Of a DNA stretch of 64,000 nt, positions 25,001 through 35,300 are shown piece after piece. The translations under genes were made by a program, and so were the position numbers. The notes beneath the pieces were generated by a model. The model ran no database searches and was not told where the DNA came from. It saw nothing but the letters and a program-made list of their open reading frames with translations. Position 1 is the stretch's first letter, and each line of letters begins with the position of its first letter. This DNA comes from Aristolochia californica. Taxonomy: Eukaryota > Streptophyta > Magnoliopsida > Piperales > Aristolochiaceae. The stretch is from positions 1,632,708 to 1,696,707 of the forward strand of contig JARWKL010000007.1 in NCBI GenBank assembly GCA_029961685.1, written 5' to 3'.

Positions 25001-25610
25001 TTTGCTCAGCGACAAAATTTTGTTGACCAAGTTTGAAGTCCTAACAAGACCTATACCAGAGAGAACAATTAACAGTAATACGAGAACCCAAAAGAAATCA
25101 AAATTAAGTGAAATAGTAAAAAAACAAAAGTTTGATGGAAAAAAAAGTTAATAATGTGAAGTAAATTATAACTAACCATCGTCTGAAAATTATCAATTAC
25201 AAAGTAAAACCAAAATAGAGTGATAAAACAGCTAGAGATTTAGTAAAAAGAAAAAAAAAATGGGAGAGAGTGGATTAGAAACAAAATCATTCCAAAAATA
25301 TAACATAAAGAAGTGCTAGATAAGAAAAGCTAAAACTTTTAGCAACAACAAAGCCAATGCGGAGCAGAACTAAAACAAGAACTGCAGCGCCTGATATCAG
25401 TGACCAGAAATAATATTTCAAATGAGACAAAGTATTAAAGATTAAAGCTCACCACTTGTATCTTAGATAGTAGCCATCGAGTGGAGCTGACTCGGGAACA
25501 TCTTCTGTGGTGATGGAACTATCTGGACGTCGTAAAAGCACGTAAGGCGTAAGCTCACAGCCTACGATTGGAATGTCGGAGGGTAGATGCACCCTGAGGA
25601 CGGTCAGCAT
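7002..25610 (-). CDS. CCR4: Carbon catabolite repressor protein 4 homologue (CCR4 deadenylase)
   Basis: Catalytic subunit of the CCR4-NOT complex, a Mg-dependent 3'-5' poly(A) exonuclease of the EEP family that starts cytoplasmic mRNA decay. Eleven exons on the minus strand: 25610-25453, 20483-19721, 19373-19287, 19174-19091, 16246-16160, 15973-15887, 7931-7878, 7798-7707, 7622-7508, 7421-7271, 7147-7002. They join in frame to 1824 nt (607 aa), close to the roughly 600 aa of Arabidopsis CCR4a/b. The start MLTVLRVHLPSD is typical of the family. A Cys/His-rich MYND-like zinc finger (CSVHP, QCLGC, SYHCSPRCFSDAW) follows; plants use it where yeast has leucine-rich repeats. EEP motifs present are QE (E307), ANTH (423-426), GDFN (D464, N466) and SDH (D591, H592). 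The ends of exons 2 to 6 fall at codon boundaries. Intron 6 (7932-15886) and intron 1 (20484-25452) are long and TE- or repeat-laden but keep consensus splice sites, so the gene looks functional. Confidence 0.95.
9050..9456 (-). mobile_element. Intact TRIM retrotransposon (407 bp) in CCR4 intron 6
   Basis: Two 118-bp terminal repeats (9050-9167 and 9339-9456), each TG...CA, flank a 171-bp interior. Read on the minus strand, the right repeat is followed by TGGTATCAGAGT, a primer-binding site for initiator tRNA-Met, and the other repeat is preceded by a purine tract (GTGAGGGGGAC). Flanks CCTTC and CATTC match at 4 of 5 positions as a target-site duplication. The interior has three tandem copies of a unit of about 40 bp (GGTGTAGGCCCTCTTTTGTG). 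No protein is encoded, so it must be mobilised in trans. Further copies are at 16469-17051, 31255-31590 and 40879-41043. Confidence 0.85.
9457..10479. other. CCR4 intron 6 sequence without recognised features
   Basis: AT-rich intronic DNA with short chance ORFs. I see no RNA gene and no clear element borders. Confidence 0.4.
10480..11478 (+). mobile_element. Degenerate Ty1/copia 3' fragment (RT end, RNase H, PPT, LTR start)
   Basis: The 73-aa ORF at 10486-10707 reads QRKNVLDMLKEYGLLG and then YRHLVGKLLYATVTRLNIAF, the well-conserved end of copia reverse transcriptase. Continuing in broken frames are LEAAIEF, KRTPGKMLWY-like and SSAEVKF pieces of RNase H. A purine tract (TTGAGGGAAAG) at about 11250 precedes TGTTAAAAAATG at about 11262, the expected start of a 3' LTR, which is cut by the LINE fragment at about 11480. 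Many stops; inactive. Lies in CCR4 intron 6, antisense to the gene. Confidence 0.8.
11480..12390 (+). mobile_element. LINE fragment: zf-RVT and RNase H remnants
   Basis: The reading starts with a zinc-binding RT-associated domain (CTFC..THVLLHC, then SWALWKERNNRKF), followed by a plant LINE RNase H: LNFDGSIIGCPSPTGFGG, YTFVGPLGISDSNTT, IEGDSKVVIDWC, PPWRHWD. Stops and frameshifts interrupt it, including a stop where the catalytic glutamate should be. A run of about 22 C at 11885-11906 interrupts the linker. It shares phrases (GPLGISDS, DSKVVI, WRHWD) with the LINE at 42376-44480, so the two are related copies. The 5' part is missing, as expected of truncated LINEs. Confidence 0.8.
12740..13600 (-). 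mobile_element. Degenerate Ty1/copia pol fragment (integrase end to RT start)
   Basis: On the minus strand one frame gives ERYKCCDLLSIKMYVLVDAK then LFEDTPLF, the C-terminal end of copia integrase. The linker ORF at 13500-13138 follows, then pieces of the RT start: TWILCDAPDGTEIVG, VKY.LDG, YKARLVARG and EEEVYMDQP. These occur in the canonical order, so the copy is collinear but full of stops and frameshifts. It is opposite in orientation to the copia fragment at 10.5-11.5 kb, so it is a separate insertion. Confidence 0.7.
13601..15886. other. CCR4 intron 6 remainder with simple repeats
   Basis: Contains a (GA)n tract near 14200-14220 and an AAG-rich tract near 14890-14955. The short ORFs over these tracts (poly-Lys, poly-Leu) are repeat artefacts. 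Nothing else recognised. Confidence 0.5.
16011..16052. repeat. (AAT)14 microsatellite
   Basis: Uninterrupted AAT repeats of about 42 bp in the 186-bp CCR4 intron 5, between the exons at 16246-16160 and 15973-15887. Followed by an AAG-rich stretch. Likely length-polymorphic. Confidence 0.95.
16469..17051 (-). mobile_element. Compound TRIM: LTR-interior-LTR-interior-partial LTR
   Basis: Same family as the element at 9050. Terminal repeats at 16469-16586 and 16822-16939 are again 118 bp each. A third begins at 17025 and stops after about 27 bp. Between them are two interiors of different length: one of 235 bp with several degenerate GGCTCTACAAGTGGAT-type units, one of 85 bp with a single unit. 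TGATAACA or TGATACCA (the initiator tRNA-Met primer-binding site in reverse) abuts the second and third repeats. The arrangement is what unequal recombination between LTRs of two copies would give. Located in CCR4 intron 4. Confidence 0.85.
17052..18830 (+). repeat. Likely solo LTR with TTCAAAT/TTTGAAC motif array
   Basis: The segment lies in CCR4 intron 4, next to the truncated TRIM repeat. It holds a TTTTGATGAAACAAAT block (about 17120), then many ATTCAAAT, ATTTGAAC and ATTCGA motifs (17190-17690). Further on is a TGGACTAAACCCTTGTGAC stretch (about 18663), and at the end ATTCCCTCCCCCCCAAG (about 18800). This order resembles the long LTRs of plant retrotransposons whose 3' end carries a C-rich run. 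No internal coding region follows, so a solo LTR is the simplest reading. Borders and target duplication are not resolved. Confidence 0.45.
21600..21890. repeat. CAT/ATC-rich low-complexity tract
   Basis: Imperfect CAT/ATC trinucleotides in CCR4 intron 1. At 21810-21880 a (TGACAA)n-like stretch is followed by its near complement (GTTGTCATCATC), giving an imperfect hairpin. A GAT/ATG-rich stretch of opposite sense follows at about 22315-22365. The ORFs over it are His/Thr-rich artefacts. Confidence 0.7.
22468..23417. repeat. Three tandem copies of a unit of about 315 bp in CCR4 intron 1
   Basis: Units at 22468-22793 (326 bp), 22794-23107 (314 bp) and 23108-23417 (310 bp). All carry ACAATTTCATTTTAAGTG near the start, a (GA)n microsatellite near two thirds and AATAAATGGTTCATC at the end. 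They differ mainly in the length and purity of the GA tract, with a handful of substitutions, so the triplication is recent. No coding content. They sit inside the largest 5' intron, where length changes would be tolerated. Confidence 0.9.
23418..25452. other. CCR4 intron 1, proximal part
   Basis: AT-rich intronic DNA next to exon 1. I see no repeats with clear borders, no RNA gene and no coding segment. A weak tRNA B-box-like string occurs near 23595. Confidence 0.4.
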
Positions 25611-25741
25611 GCTTTCTCAGACAAGGATGTTAACCCAAATTCGTACTCGCACTGTAATTCTGAACCAAAGCAAAGCCTTTCTGAATCCTCCTTCTTTGTT
25701 ACGATGCCGATTTGGATGCGGGAACCAGGCGGATCCGCCAT
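25604..25741 (-). promoter_or_regulatory. Overlapping upstream ORF in the CCR4 leader (45 codons)
   Basis: On the minus strand, an ATG at 25741-25739 in good context (G at -3, G at +4) opens a frame starting MADPPGSRIQIGIVTKK. It ends with TGA at 25606-25604, overlapping the CCR4 start in the string AUGCUGA. It is in a different frame from CCR4. If it is in the mature mRNA, it should reduce initiation at the main AUG or make it depend on leaky scanning or reinitiation. A possible splice donor lies just before the uATG (AAAG|GTGATG), so an alternative 5'-UTR intron could remove it. Conservation is unknown. Confidence 0.45.
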
Positions 25742-26300
25742 CACCTTTCCTCGAAATCCGCCAGCGTTGATCAATTAAACTTAAACCTATAAAATCAAAA
25801 CCTCTTTCAAGTCCACATAAAAGCTAATAAAATCGGCGGGCTCCACTCTCCTCCTCGGCGACTGCCGAACACCAAGATGGCTACAATTCCAACAAATAGA
25901 AAAAGTGGAAGCGTCGGAAAGACAGAGATTTGGACCTTGGGGTGAGCTGCGATCGTCGAAATAGAATCAGAAGAGGAGACAGTAAAACAATTTTAAAATA
26001 AAAATAAGAAAACAAACGATTGCTAGGGTTTTACAGGGACAGAGAGAGAGAGAGAGAGAGAGGGAACTCAGCCGGGGGAATTCAACGAAAAAACAAAAGA
26101 AAAAGAAAAAAGCAGGATAGATAGAGAAGATAAAAATGCTTTCTTTCGAACCCTCCTACTCCTGGGCGAAGACCTGCCATTAGCTTTCCGCGGGGCTCCT
26201 TTACTGAGGGTAAAACTTAAAAAATGCCTAATTTTATATGATTAGACGCACTTTTGTCACAGCTGTATATGTACGAATCTGTACACTTAGTATTTTAGAT
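25742..26300 (-). promoter_or_regulatory. CCR4 5' leader and promoter region
   Basis: GC-richer than its surroundings and containing an uninterrupted GA tract at about 26041-26062, which is (TC)n on the gene strand and common in plant 5' leaders. I see no confident TATA box, so the transcription start is not placed. Confidence 0.4.
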
Positions 26301-26699
26301 TTTGGTAAATCCCAACACCTGATACTCTCTGTTCAATCACCAATTTCAATAGTCTTTTTTTTCAAATTTTCAAGTACAAAATTTCGATGTACTTTTTTAT
26401 ATTGATCTAGAGGTATGCGCCAAAATTCCAAAATTTTGACTCTGACATCATCTATGCACTTATTGATGTCGACCATAGTGTAGGTTCCAATGGACTTTAT
26501 CTTTTGAACTTGATCCCTTATTGGATTTTTTTGGAATTTTTTATTTGCGCACATCTTATATTTGCCCTAACTGTGATTTTACGTTGTGGGGCCCACTTGA
26601 GTTGGTTGATTTGGAACTGTTTGGAAGGCTTATTTTATATGTTTGGTATTCTTATATAGTTGATATGGTTGACTCTGGTGAAGTTTACATTCCAGCATA

Positions 26700-27960
26700 G
26701 GAGTCATACAATCCGAACAATAAAGATATTATTATTATCACATTTGAAAAGTTGAATGGTGATAATTACCTTATTTGGTTTAGATCTATTAAAATGTACT
26801 TGAAGGACAAAAAAAAACTTAAATTTATTAGAGATGATCCTCATGTTCCACAAGATGATGACTGGGAGGCTGCAGACAATCAAGTGGTGAATTGGCTTAT
26901 CAACAACATGAATCTAATATTAGGAGTCAAGTTATGAATTTTGAAACTGCCAAGGCTATGTGGTTGTCTTTGGAAGTTATTTATGGACAATGGAGCAATC
27001 TTTCTAGGGTTCATGAATTATATACAAAAAAATTGGCTTTAAAAAAGGTAGCAAAACTATGACAAACTACTATAGTTCTTTTCTGAGTATCTGGCAGGAA
27101 ATTAATGTCTTTCATTCTTTTAATACGATGAAAGAGAATTCTAAAAAAAAATAGAGTCAACTTTTTGTGGCAAAATTTCTAGATGGATTTGGTGCGGAAT
27201 TTGACAGCATAGAGGCATAAATTTGGGTCTCATATGAAATAGCTAACATTTTCCCTACCTTTAATAGGGTATGGAGAGCTAAAAAGATTGTTGTGTCTAG
27301 AGGAGGAAAATATGTTAAAGTGGATGAAGCTATTGCCATTAATACATCAGCTACAACGTCTTGATTTTACAGATACGTCCACAGGATGCACAAAGACTGG
27401 TAGAGGCAAAGGTAGAGATAATTTTGGTAGAGGACGAGGCCGAGGAGATGGTAAATCTGAACACAAATGTGTTCACTATGGATGCACCAATTATTACTCA
27501 GATAGATGTTAGGTAAAATTTGGGAAACATGTATGGGCAAATGCTATTAAATACACCATGATTTGAAACTACAAACTCACTGGGTTCTCCAAATGAATTA
27601 CGAAAATTGATTCAACAACGACAATATATCTCACGACAACAATAACAGATTTCCTAACGCATGGAACAACTATCTATCCCTCTGCATCCTTGGCACATAC
27701 GACTCCTCCTGCAAGTATGTCTACACTTTCACTATCTCATTCCCCATATTGGGTTCTTGATTCTGATGCTACACAACACATGTCAGGTATGCCCTCACTA
27801 TTTTATGACTTAAAGGAATATGTCCTCGTTAAGCATGTTAATCTTCTGATAGGTCAGTTTCACTAGTGCATGGAGTGAGAAATGTTACTCCTGCACCTTT
27901 TCTTTCCCCTCAATTTACACTGTTAGTTCCAAATTTTCCTTTAAATCTATTATATGTCAA
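26700..27960 (+). mobile_element. Degenerate Ty1/copia gag-protease fragment
   Basis: A gag start is visible in 26752-26937 (LNGDNYLIWFRSIKMYLKD, then WEAADNQVVNWLINNMN). After frameshifts come a Gly/Arg-rich stretch and a broken zinc knuckle (CVHYGCTNYYSDRC, at about 27465-27512). Then comes PYWVLDSDATQHMSGMPS, the copia aspartic protease active-site region in which the usual DSGA reads DSDA. No intact ORF. It lies upstream of, and diverges from, the CCR4 promoter. Confidence 0.75.
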
Positions 27961-27999
27961 TTAGGTGGCCAAGTTTATTAATTATTTTCTAACTTTTTA

Positions 28000-28460
28000 C
28001 CCTATTCATTTGTTGAAACTTAGGATTTCATGATGTATAATCATAATAGAAGGAGATTGAGGGGTGAGGAGAAGAAGAAGAGTTGTGTAGAGAAAGTTTT
28101 AAGAGGAGAAGAGGAAGAGTGACGAATTTGGAGACAAGAGGGAAGAAGAATAGGGTAATTGACTTATCCAAACCCTCCTCCTTAAGTTGTATTCATAAAT
28201 ATTAAAAGTAATAATATTACAAAAATACCCTTCACCCTAGTAAGAGTGAACAAGAGACATAAATCATAAAGTGATTACATCAGTGCCATCTTTATGATAT
28301 GACTCTATATTTACGATCATTTTGCAATTGTGTGGGCCTATGGACCTTCTTATTGGTCTGTGGGTTTGAGCCCATCTTCCACACACTTGGACGTGTGGGC
28401 CTTCCTTGGTCATGTGAGTTTGGGCCCATCTTCCAACACACCCCCTCAAGCCGGAAGTGA
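28000..28460 (-). repeat. Retrotransposon LTR with adjacent purine tract
   Basis: On the minus strand, a purine-rich tract (CCGGCTTGAGGGGGTG, 28453-28438) is followed by TGTTGGAAGATGGGCCCA, the usual order of polypurine tract and 3' LTR start. The LTR then holds two copies of a GGAAGATGGGC(C/T)CAAAC motif and ends in a CT-rich transcribed stretch near 28050-28150. No coding region remains. Confidence 0.5.
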
Positions 28461-31254
28461 GAAAACATCATAAACACCCAGTTTGTAGCAAATAGTGTAT
28501 ATGATCTTCCCGTATAAAATGGCAATCCGCCATATTTTCCAACATTCCCCATCAAGCTGGTGGTCTCTTTGTTCATTTCTAAGAGACTCAAGTGGTATAA
28601 TATAAGAGAGTAAAATCACTTATAGTCACAAGACATCGCTCCATACTCCAGATAAATGGTCATAGTAAAAAAAAAAATCCGCTCAATTTCAAAGGCAGAA
28701 AAGTAGCCCTACTGTAGGGCAAGTAGTTTATCCCTTTTTCTCAAGGCAGCTAAAAAAACACCTATTGGGTGAATAATAGACTCGACTCACGTTGGATGTT
28801 GGACACTCTTCTATCCTCTGTAGGTAGTGGGTTTATAGGCATTGCTCAGAAGTGTAGTAATAAACTCCTCCATCACAATGTCCCAACACAGGGCACCGAC
28901 TAAAAAAATGATAAGAGTAAAAATGTCAAATAAGGGGGATAAAGGGTAATCACTTGAAGATAATATTATGGGCCCACCATGTGTTTTTTTCTTCATCAAA
29001 ATAACTAATGCTAACAACAATCAACAACTGAGAATTCTTTATTTAATAATAATGTCTCAATCAAAGATACACAATAACAAAAGTTGAAAAAGGCCTAGTC
29101 CCAAATAACTTGTACCAAATAGGCAGTTATATCGATAGTTGATAGATTGTTGGCTTTCATAATTGAATAAACTATGAGTTGCAAATAAATCAAGACCTTG
29201 AGCTTGACACACGAGGAGGTGCTCTATTGTATCAAGAGAGTGAGATTAAATTAGACTTGGGACGTTACATTTTGGATGCTATCAATAGCAGTAGGATGAG
29301 GAGGGACATGTCGCTTATCCATGGGTGGCTCATTATCGATGTCCTCTTGGACAAAACATGCCCGGGGGATTTGAGTTAAGGAAAGTGAAGTAGTTTGTTA
29401 GTATGAAGGTTCTTCAAGTGATTACGAATACTTCCTACCTAGCTACAACCCCTTAAGGAAGAGGATGAAAGCAAAGTGACTATGAGGAAGTGAGGTTGAC
29501 AGCTTGACTTTAAGGGAAGCTACTATTAGATTCTCAAATGACACATTCGAGATGTAGATGATATTGGTGGTAGCTAGAATTATTATTGAACTTGGAGCTT
29601 TAAAAAGCAAGGTGGGTTTTCTTAGTTTGAGGATGTGAGTACATGAAAAAGTGGATGCAATCCCACCACTATCATGGGATTTTTATGGAGGAGGAGATAG
29701 AGTCGAGATCTCATGATAGAGTAGAGGACAACGAAGATAACAAGAGAAGGTCAAGATAGATTGAAGAAGGGAGTAGAAGAGATCAAAATGTACAAAACAC
29801 ATGAGGTTGTTCGAGTAAGTGAGGGGCTAGTTTTTGTCCCAAATCACATGCATGACTATTACTTTTCATTTGATGAGCTTGGCATCATCACTAAAGGTTC
29901 TCATATTCCGATGTCCCCCTCGAACAAGGCCCCTATCGAGGATTATCAAGTAAATGCTATGAGAGATCAGATTGGTTCCATTGATGATCGAGGAGTTTTG
30001 AAGGCTCCGTTAGCTATGGAGCTAACTTTGGAGTTGAGACACCTCCTCTAGTGTAGTCACCTTGAGTTGACACCTCGATACCCCCTTGCGGACCATACAC
30101 CACTTCTACCCTTAGGAGCTGCCCAATTTGTTGATATTATGGTTTTGTGACCCACCAAGTTGACTTGATTTTATGGGGCCAGGTCAAGTTAGAGGATTGG
30201 ACATGCACCTTCAGTTTTGGGTGAGTCTACTCTGACCCACCTGAAGTCTAATCCTAGACTCAGGTTGAGCCAACCCAACTCAGCCAACAAGACCCAAATT
30301 TTCAAGTATTTGTATCGAATAGTGATCTTGGTTGAAAAACCCATGGTTGATATCGAGATGACTATAGTATTGGCTTAGGAAGAAGACCACCCCTCAGCTC
30401 ACTCTAGTGCTGCGATTTGGTGTTGGTGTCATGCTTTTCTGTGGATGAGATGCAAAGGACAAAGGGTCACTTTTGGGTTAAACAACTAGTTTTTTTAATG
30501 TTTGATATGTTTTTATTTAAGCAATTTTCACTCAAAACTATAACTCTCGATTGCTATAGTGACTTGGTGCTTTCTCAAAGCTCTCCCACTCAATGTGGGT
30601 CAATTTTGTGCCTCTCATATTTGAAAAAAGGAAGTCGTATTCATTTTTTTCCCATGTGAAGAGCTAAGTATGTGTGATCTTTTACTTCAAAATTTGACAA
30701 TATACTTGGCTATTGATTGTTGAATATGTGCTAAACTATTTTCAAATCAATTTTGGTATTCAACATTAGCATTTGGGGTTATTGCCTTGACTATTTAACT
30801 TCTATTTTGAATCATGTTTTGGAGGTATCATCTTTTTAGTTCTATTCATTTTAAATCCTACTGAGGTTGAGTGAGTTGCTATTGCATTGGTAGAATTACA
30901 TAGGTTGGGTAAATTCAAAATTTTGAATCCTATATTTTAATATCAGCCTAACAATGTAAATTTGTGTATGCATGTAGAGCAAGTATTCCTTGCATTACAA
31001 AGCCAATCAATTAACTATGTGAACAAACTAGTAGTTTTAAGTTTTTTAGTGTACATGGTGTACCATTGTAGGTCCCATTGAGTTTAATTATTATAATTTG
31101 ACCATATAGGTAACTTATTACATATGCCATTTAACTTTAATATAGTAGATTGAACTATGAGATGTAAATACATTGAGAATAGTTGTGAACAACTATAAAT
31201 CCATTGTTTAAATTTTGGAACTAGCTAATTTAGTAAACCTGCTGACCCTTCTCT
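28461..31254. other. Spacer without a recognised gene
   Basis: Contains short ORFs (for example the plus-strand 96-codon ORF at 29761-30051) that I cannot assign to any family. The compositional unevenness suggests old TE remnants. I see no RNA genes. Confidence 0.35.
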
Positions 31255-31590
31255 AGGTTTACTCATACGTGACTTAACATCAAGTAGAAAGATCTTGTGC
31301 TTGTTAATTGAGAATAAGTTTTCTAACTTGGCTTGTGACATTGACATAAACTTTAACATGATGTTAAAGCAAGTATCTTTTTTGGTGGCCTCCACAAAAA
31401 TGTTGTGCATGTGTAGGAGTCACAAAAGAGGGCCGACACACGAGGAGAGTATTAAGAATAGTCTCACATGGATAAAAAATAGAAAGACTATGTGTTTATT
31501 AGTTGGGAATAGGTTTCGTAACTTGGTTGGTCATACGACGAAAAACCTTAATCCAACTTTAACATAGTTTTAGAGTGGGTATTTAGGTCT
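31255..31590 (+). mobile_element. Degenerate TRIM copy
   Basis: Recognisable pieces of the 9050 family in plus orientation: TTAATTGAGAATAAGTTTTC at about 31303, ACAAAAGAGGGCCGACACAC near 31424, the purine tract, and GAATAGTCTCACATGG then TTATTAGTTGGGAATAGG. Two diverged terminal repeats are separated by a short interior. It is much older than the copy at 9050. Confidence 0.6.
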
Positions 31591-32302
31591 CTTAAAAGGG
31601 TTAGTCATATTGGGATAGACCTTCACTCAATTTAACACGAGACACGTTTGGAAAACCCCATTCTCCTTGATATGGAAGGAAAAAAAGGGGAAGGCATTTC
31701 CTCTTTATTCTCCCATGCTAAGAAAAAAGATGTAGGATGAGACATCCCTTATCCTCCACAGGCTTGTCTAAAAAATCGGAAAAGACTTTAACCTAACTTG
31801 AACATGATTTTAGAATAGGTATAAGTGTCTCTTAACTTGGCTAAGTTTGTCCATGTGGCATCATTTTTCCTTCCTCTTCTCCCATGAAGTTGGAGGTTTT
31901 TCACTAATGCTCTCCATTCTTTCTCTATATTCAAGGAAATAGAATAGAGTGAAGAGGCTTGTCTTTTGGAACTATGAAATAAGGAGGGAAAAACGGGTGA
32001 GTCATTAATTATTACAAAGATTATTTTAATTAATCTTTCTTTTTTCACAATTAACAATGCTAAATATAAAATATTCACGCGAGGGTATCCGCTGGCGGAC
32101 AGCTAGATACCAATGCAAAACAGCCGAACTCGTAAATCTCAATGAATACTCCACGAGGTGACGAGACGGCTACGTTGAAACGGCGGCAACCAAACAGGAC
32201 GATAAATGCGATGACTCAAAACTGCCGCCAGTATCGTAATTTAGCCGCTCTGCAATCACCTGCAGTGAGAGCAAAAGAGTAGACAAGGTAGGGAGAGAAG
32301 AG
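31591..32302. other. Upstream region of the TPR38 homologue
   Basis: Holds the presumed promoter and leader. GC content rises from about 32080, as expected near a transcription start. The leader directly before the ATG at 32303 is purine-rich (GGGAGAGAAGAG). No clear TATA box recognised. Confidence 0.4.
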
Positions 32303-35300
32303 ATGCAGAGCGATGGAACGAGAATAGACCGATGGGGTTACCCCGTCAGAACTACTTCCGATGCTAGCATCTCCGCTATCAACTCCTATTATGAGCAGGT
32401 CGTTCCCTTTTTCTCTCTTTCTGTCCTTTGAGATCTGAAAATTTTGAAATTTTCAATCATTTTGCTTGTCTTAGGTTCTCAATTACGGGCGACAGCGGTC
32501 GGTCATCCTTCAGGCGCCTCTTGGAGACGATAAATGCGTCCTAGCCAACACTTTGGCTGGTTATTTTCTCTCCTTCTCTGACCGTTCCTTGGCTTCGACT
32601 CATCTTTCAGCTGCCCAGTCACGGCTCGTTCGTTCAGTTCCCTTATGCTTTCGTTTATTACCTACTTGTTTGATAATATGAAATGTCCCTACATCTAAGG
32701 ACTGTAAACAATATAAATTTCTGTTTTCTTCATGCCAGGAATACGCTACCGAGTACGAGAGAGCGGTTTTTTATGCCGTTTCGAGCCTCGTGAAGGAGGA
32801 TAGGGACGAAAACGTGGCTCTAGATATGCACTTTAAGGTTGGTATCACCTATTCGTAATTTAACCTTCTCCGTATTTATGATTCTTTATTAAATTTCATT
32901 CCTCGTTTGGCCATTTCACAAAATGAATTGCTTTACTAAAACAAATAATCTCGTCTTGCAGCTACTAAAAGGGTTCCCCAGAGATCTCGCTTCACTGAAA
33001 AGGGCTCAAATACTTTGCTTCTACACTGGTAGACCTGAACACTCTCTGAGTCTTGTTGAAATGGTGGGTCCAGTAGAACGGACATTCGTTGAATACTCAA
33101 GTACATAGTGAGTGTTGACAGTTATCCATTTCGCCTAGGAACTGTTCATTTACGTCTTTTTCTTTATTGGAAGGTTTTGCCTCAAAATCAAGTGGAGAGT
33201 TACGTGTACGGAATGCTTTCGTTTCCACTTCTAGAGCTTGACAGAATGGAAGAGGCTGAGAAGGCTGCAAAAAGAGGGCTAGAAATCAACAAAGAAGATA
33301 TCTGGTCACAACATAATGTGAGTCAGAGCTATTGTGTGTCTACTGAAAAGCCTTTAGTTAATTCTTTCAATTACGCCTTTCCTGTGTAAATAATAGGTTC
33401 ATAACATGTCTTACTGCATTCAGCAATAACCTTATTATTTCAAGTATGTGGTGCTTATGGGTTGAAAATGCTCTTTTGTGTTAAGGATGGTTCGACATTT
33501 ATCCATTATTAGAAAAATCTAGTAAATATTATATAGGAAGAGAACTTTTAACTTCAACTATAACTTTGGCTAGCTATTTGGGTTGGATATTGGTAAGCTT
33601 TAACATTATGGTATTAGGGTTAAATATCTATAAGTGGGCTTCCACCCAAAAGTTAGCAATGTCGAAGAGTAGGTATCGAAGAGTCTTACACGACTCGTAG
33701 TAATAAGTTTCACATACCTAGAATTAATATGGTGGAGTCTATGAAGAGTAAGAATCTTAGTTAAAGGTGTTTTAGTTATGTTAGTCTTTTATTTATGTTT
33801 AGTTGCTCAATTGTTTGAAGATTTGTCTTTTAGTGTTTAACTTTGAGTGTAATTGGGATAAATGTAGTTTAATTGTAATTGGATTTTATTTGTTTCATTT
33901 ATTATAAATAAAGGCCATGTACTCGAATTACATCAAGTTAGTGAAATATTTTTTTCTTTTAGAAATTTAACACGGTATCAAAGTGGGTTTTGTGATTATT
34001 TTTTTTATCTATCATCTCTAGTATTTTAGGTTTGCAGTCTATCTTTTTTCTTTCTTTCATGTCCTAGTACCTGTTGTTTTCTTGGCGTTCGCAATTCCAT
34101 ATTGAATTTTTTATATTTAAAATTATATATTGACGGAATGATCTTCAAGTCCACTTTCCAATAGAAAAAGAAGTTTGAAAATCTGAGTTTCCTACAAAGA
34201 GATTGATATTTGAAGCAATAAAGGTCAAACTACTAGAGAGCTTTGAGCAACAGCAGAAAGCTCGAACTTTCTAGTTGTTTTAAACCATCAAGAATGAGAC
34301 TTTATATGGAGAATTATATATCAAAAGAAAGATCTATAAGTCCTTTTTCTTACCTATCCAATAAATTCTCAATCTGAGTTTTCTAAAGGGAGATATCGAT
34401 CTCGGAAGAGTCAATGGTCATGCTGGCCAAAGAAGAAAGAATACTTAGTTCGGCCAGATTAAAGAGTCTAAAATTTATCATATTTTTTCTCTCAAAAGAA
34501 GTATATTTAGTGAAGAAAAATTATACTTGGATGAAAGGTATCAAATTCTAGTTGCCAAAGGAGAAAAAATCATATCAATCTGATCTATATTTAAGGAGAT
34601 CTTCGCATTGGAGTCGGTAGGGGTCAAACTATAGAATGATAAAAATCAAGAGGTCATAAAAGATTCAAGAATGAAGTTTTTTTTTTTTTTTTTTATGTCA
34701 AATTAGGTATCAATTTAAAAGTCTTTGAGTCTAGTTTATTGAGCAATAAACCGTTTGTGATTATGAGCTATATTTTTTGAGATATCGATATCAGAAGTGC
34801 CAAAGATCAGTTCTGTTGAAAAGATATATTTTTTCCTATTTTTTCTCCCATTATCTTTCCATGCATTGATGTGAATTGAGTTTCTTTTTCTCCTAAAATC
34901 CGATTTTTTTAGCCTATTTTCTCTTCTAATTAGAGATTTTTGGTCAAATGTAATCACTCCATGATGAGTTCATTCAAGGTATGCAATATCTTGCATCAAT
35001 GTTGTTTTCAAGTTTTGCGTTTTAGTTACTTAGTTGTGTATATTGCACATATTTAATTCTGAAAAATTGTGGTCACCCTAAAAAAATTATACTCAATCAA
35101 GTTTATCAAGTTCTACCGTTATAGTTTCCCCCAGTTTTCATTTCATAAAAAATGTATCACTTTGGAAGTATGGGTGTTGCATAGTTGCCTCATTTTGGTT
35201 AATGTTATTTTCCTCTAATATTTTTTTAGTTTATCAACTTGTGATTTTATCACTTGAGAGCAATGCCTAGACCCACTACCTATAAAGTTTAGTACGAGCA

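Noticed and set aside
25573..25778. Two plus-strand ORFs opposite CCR4 exon 1
   Set aside because: Antisense to the coding exon and its leader; no independent evidence.
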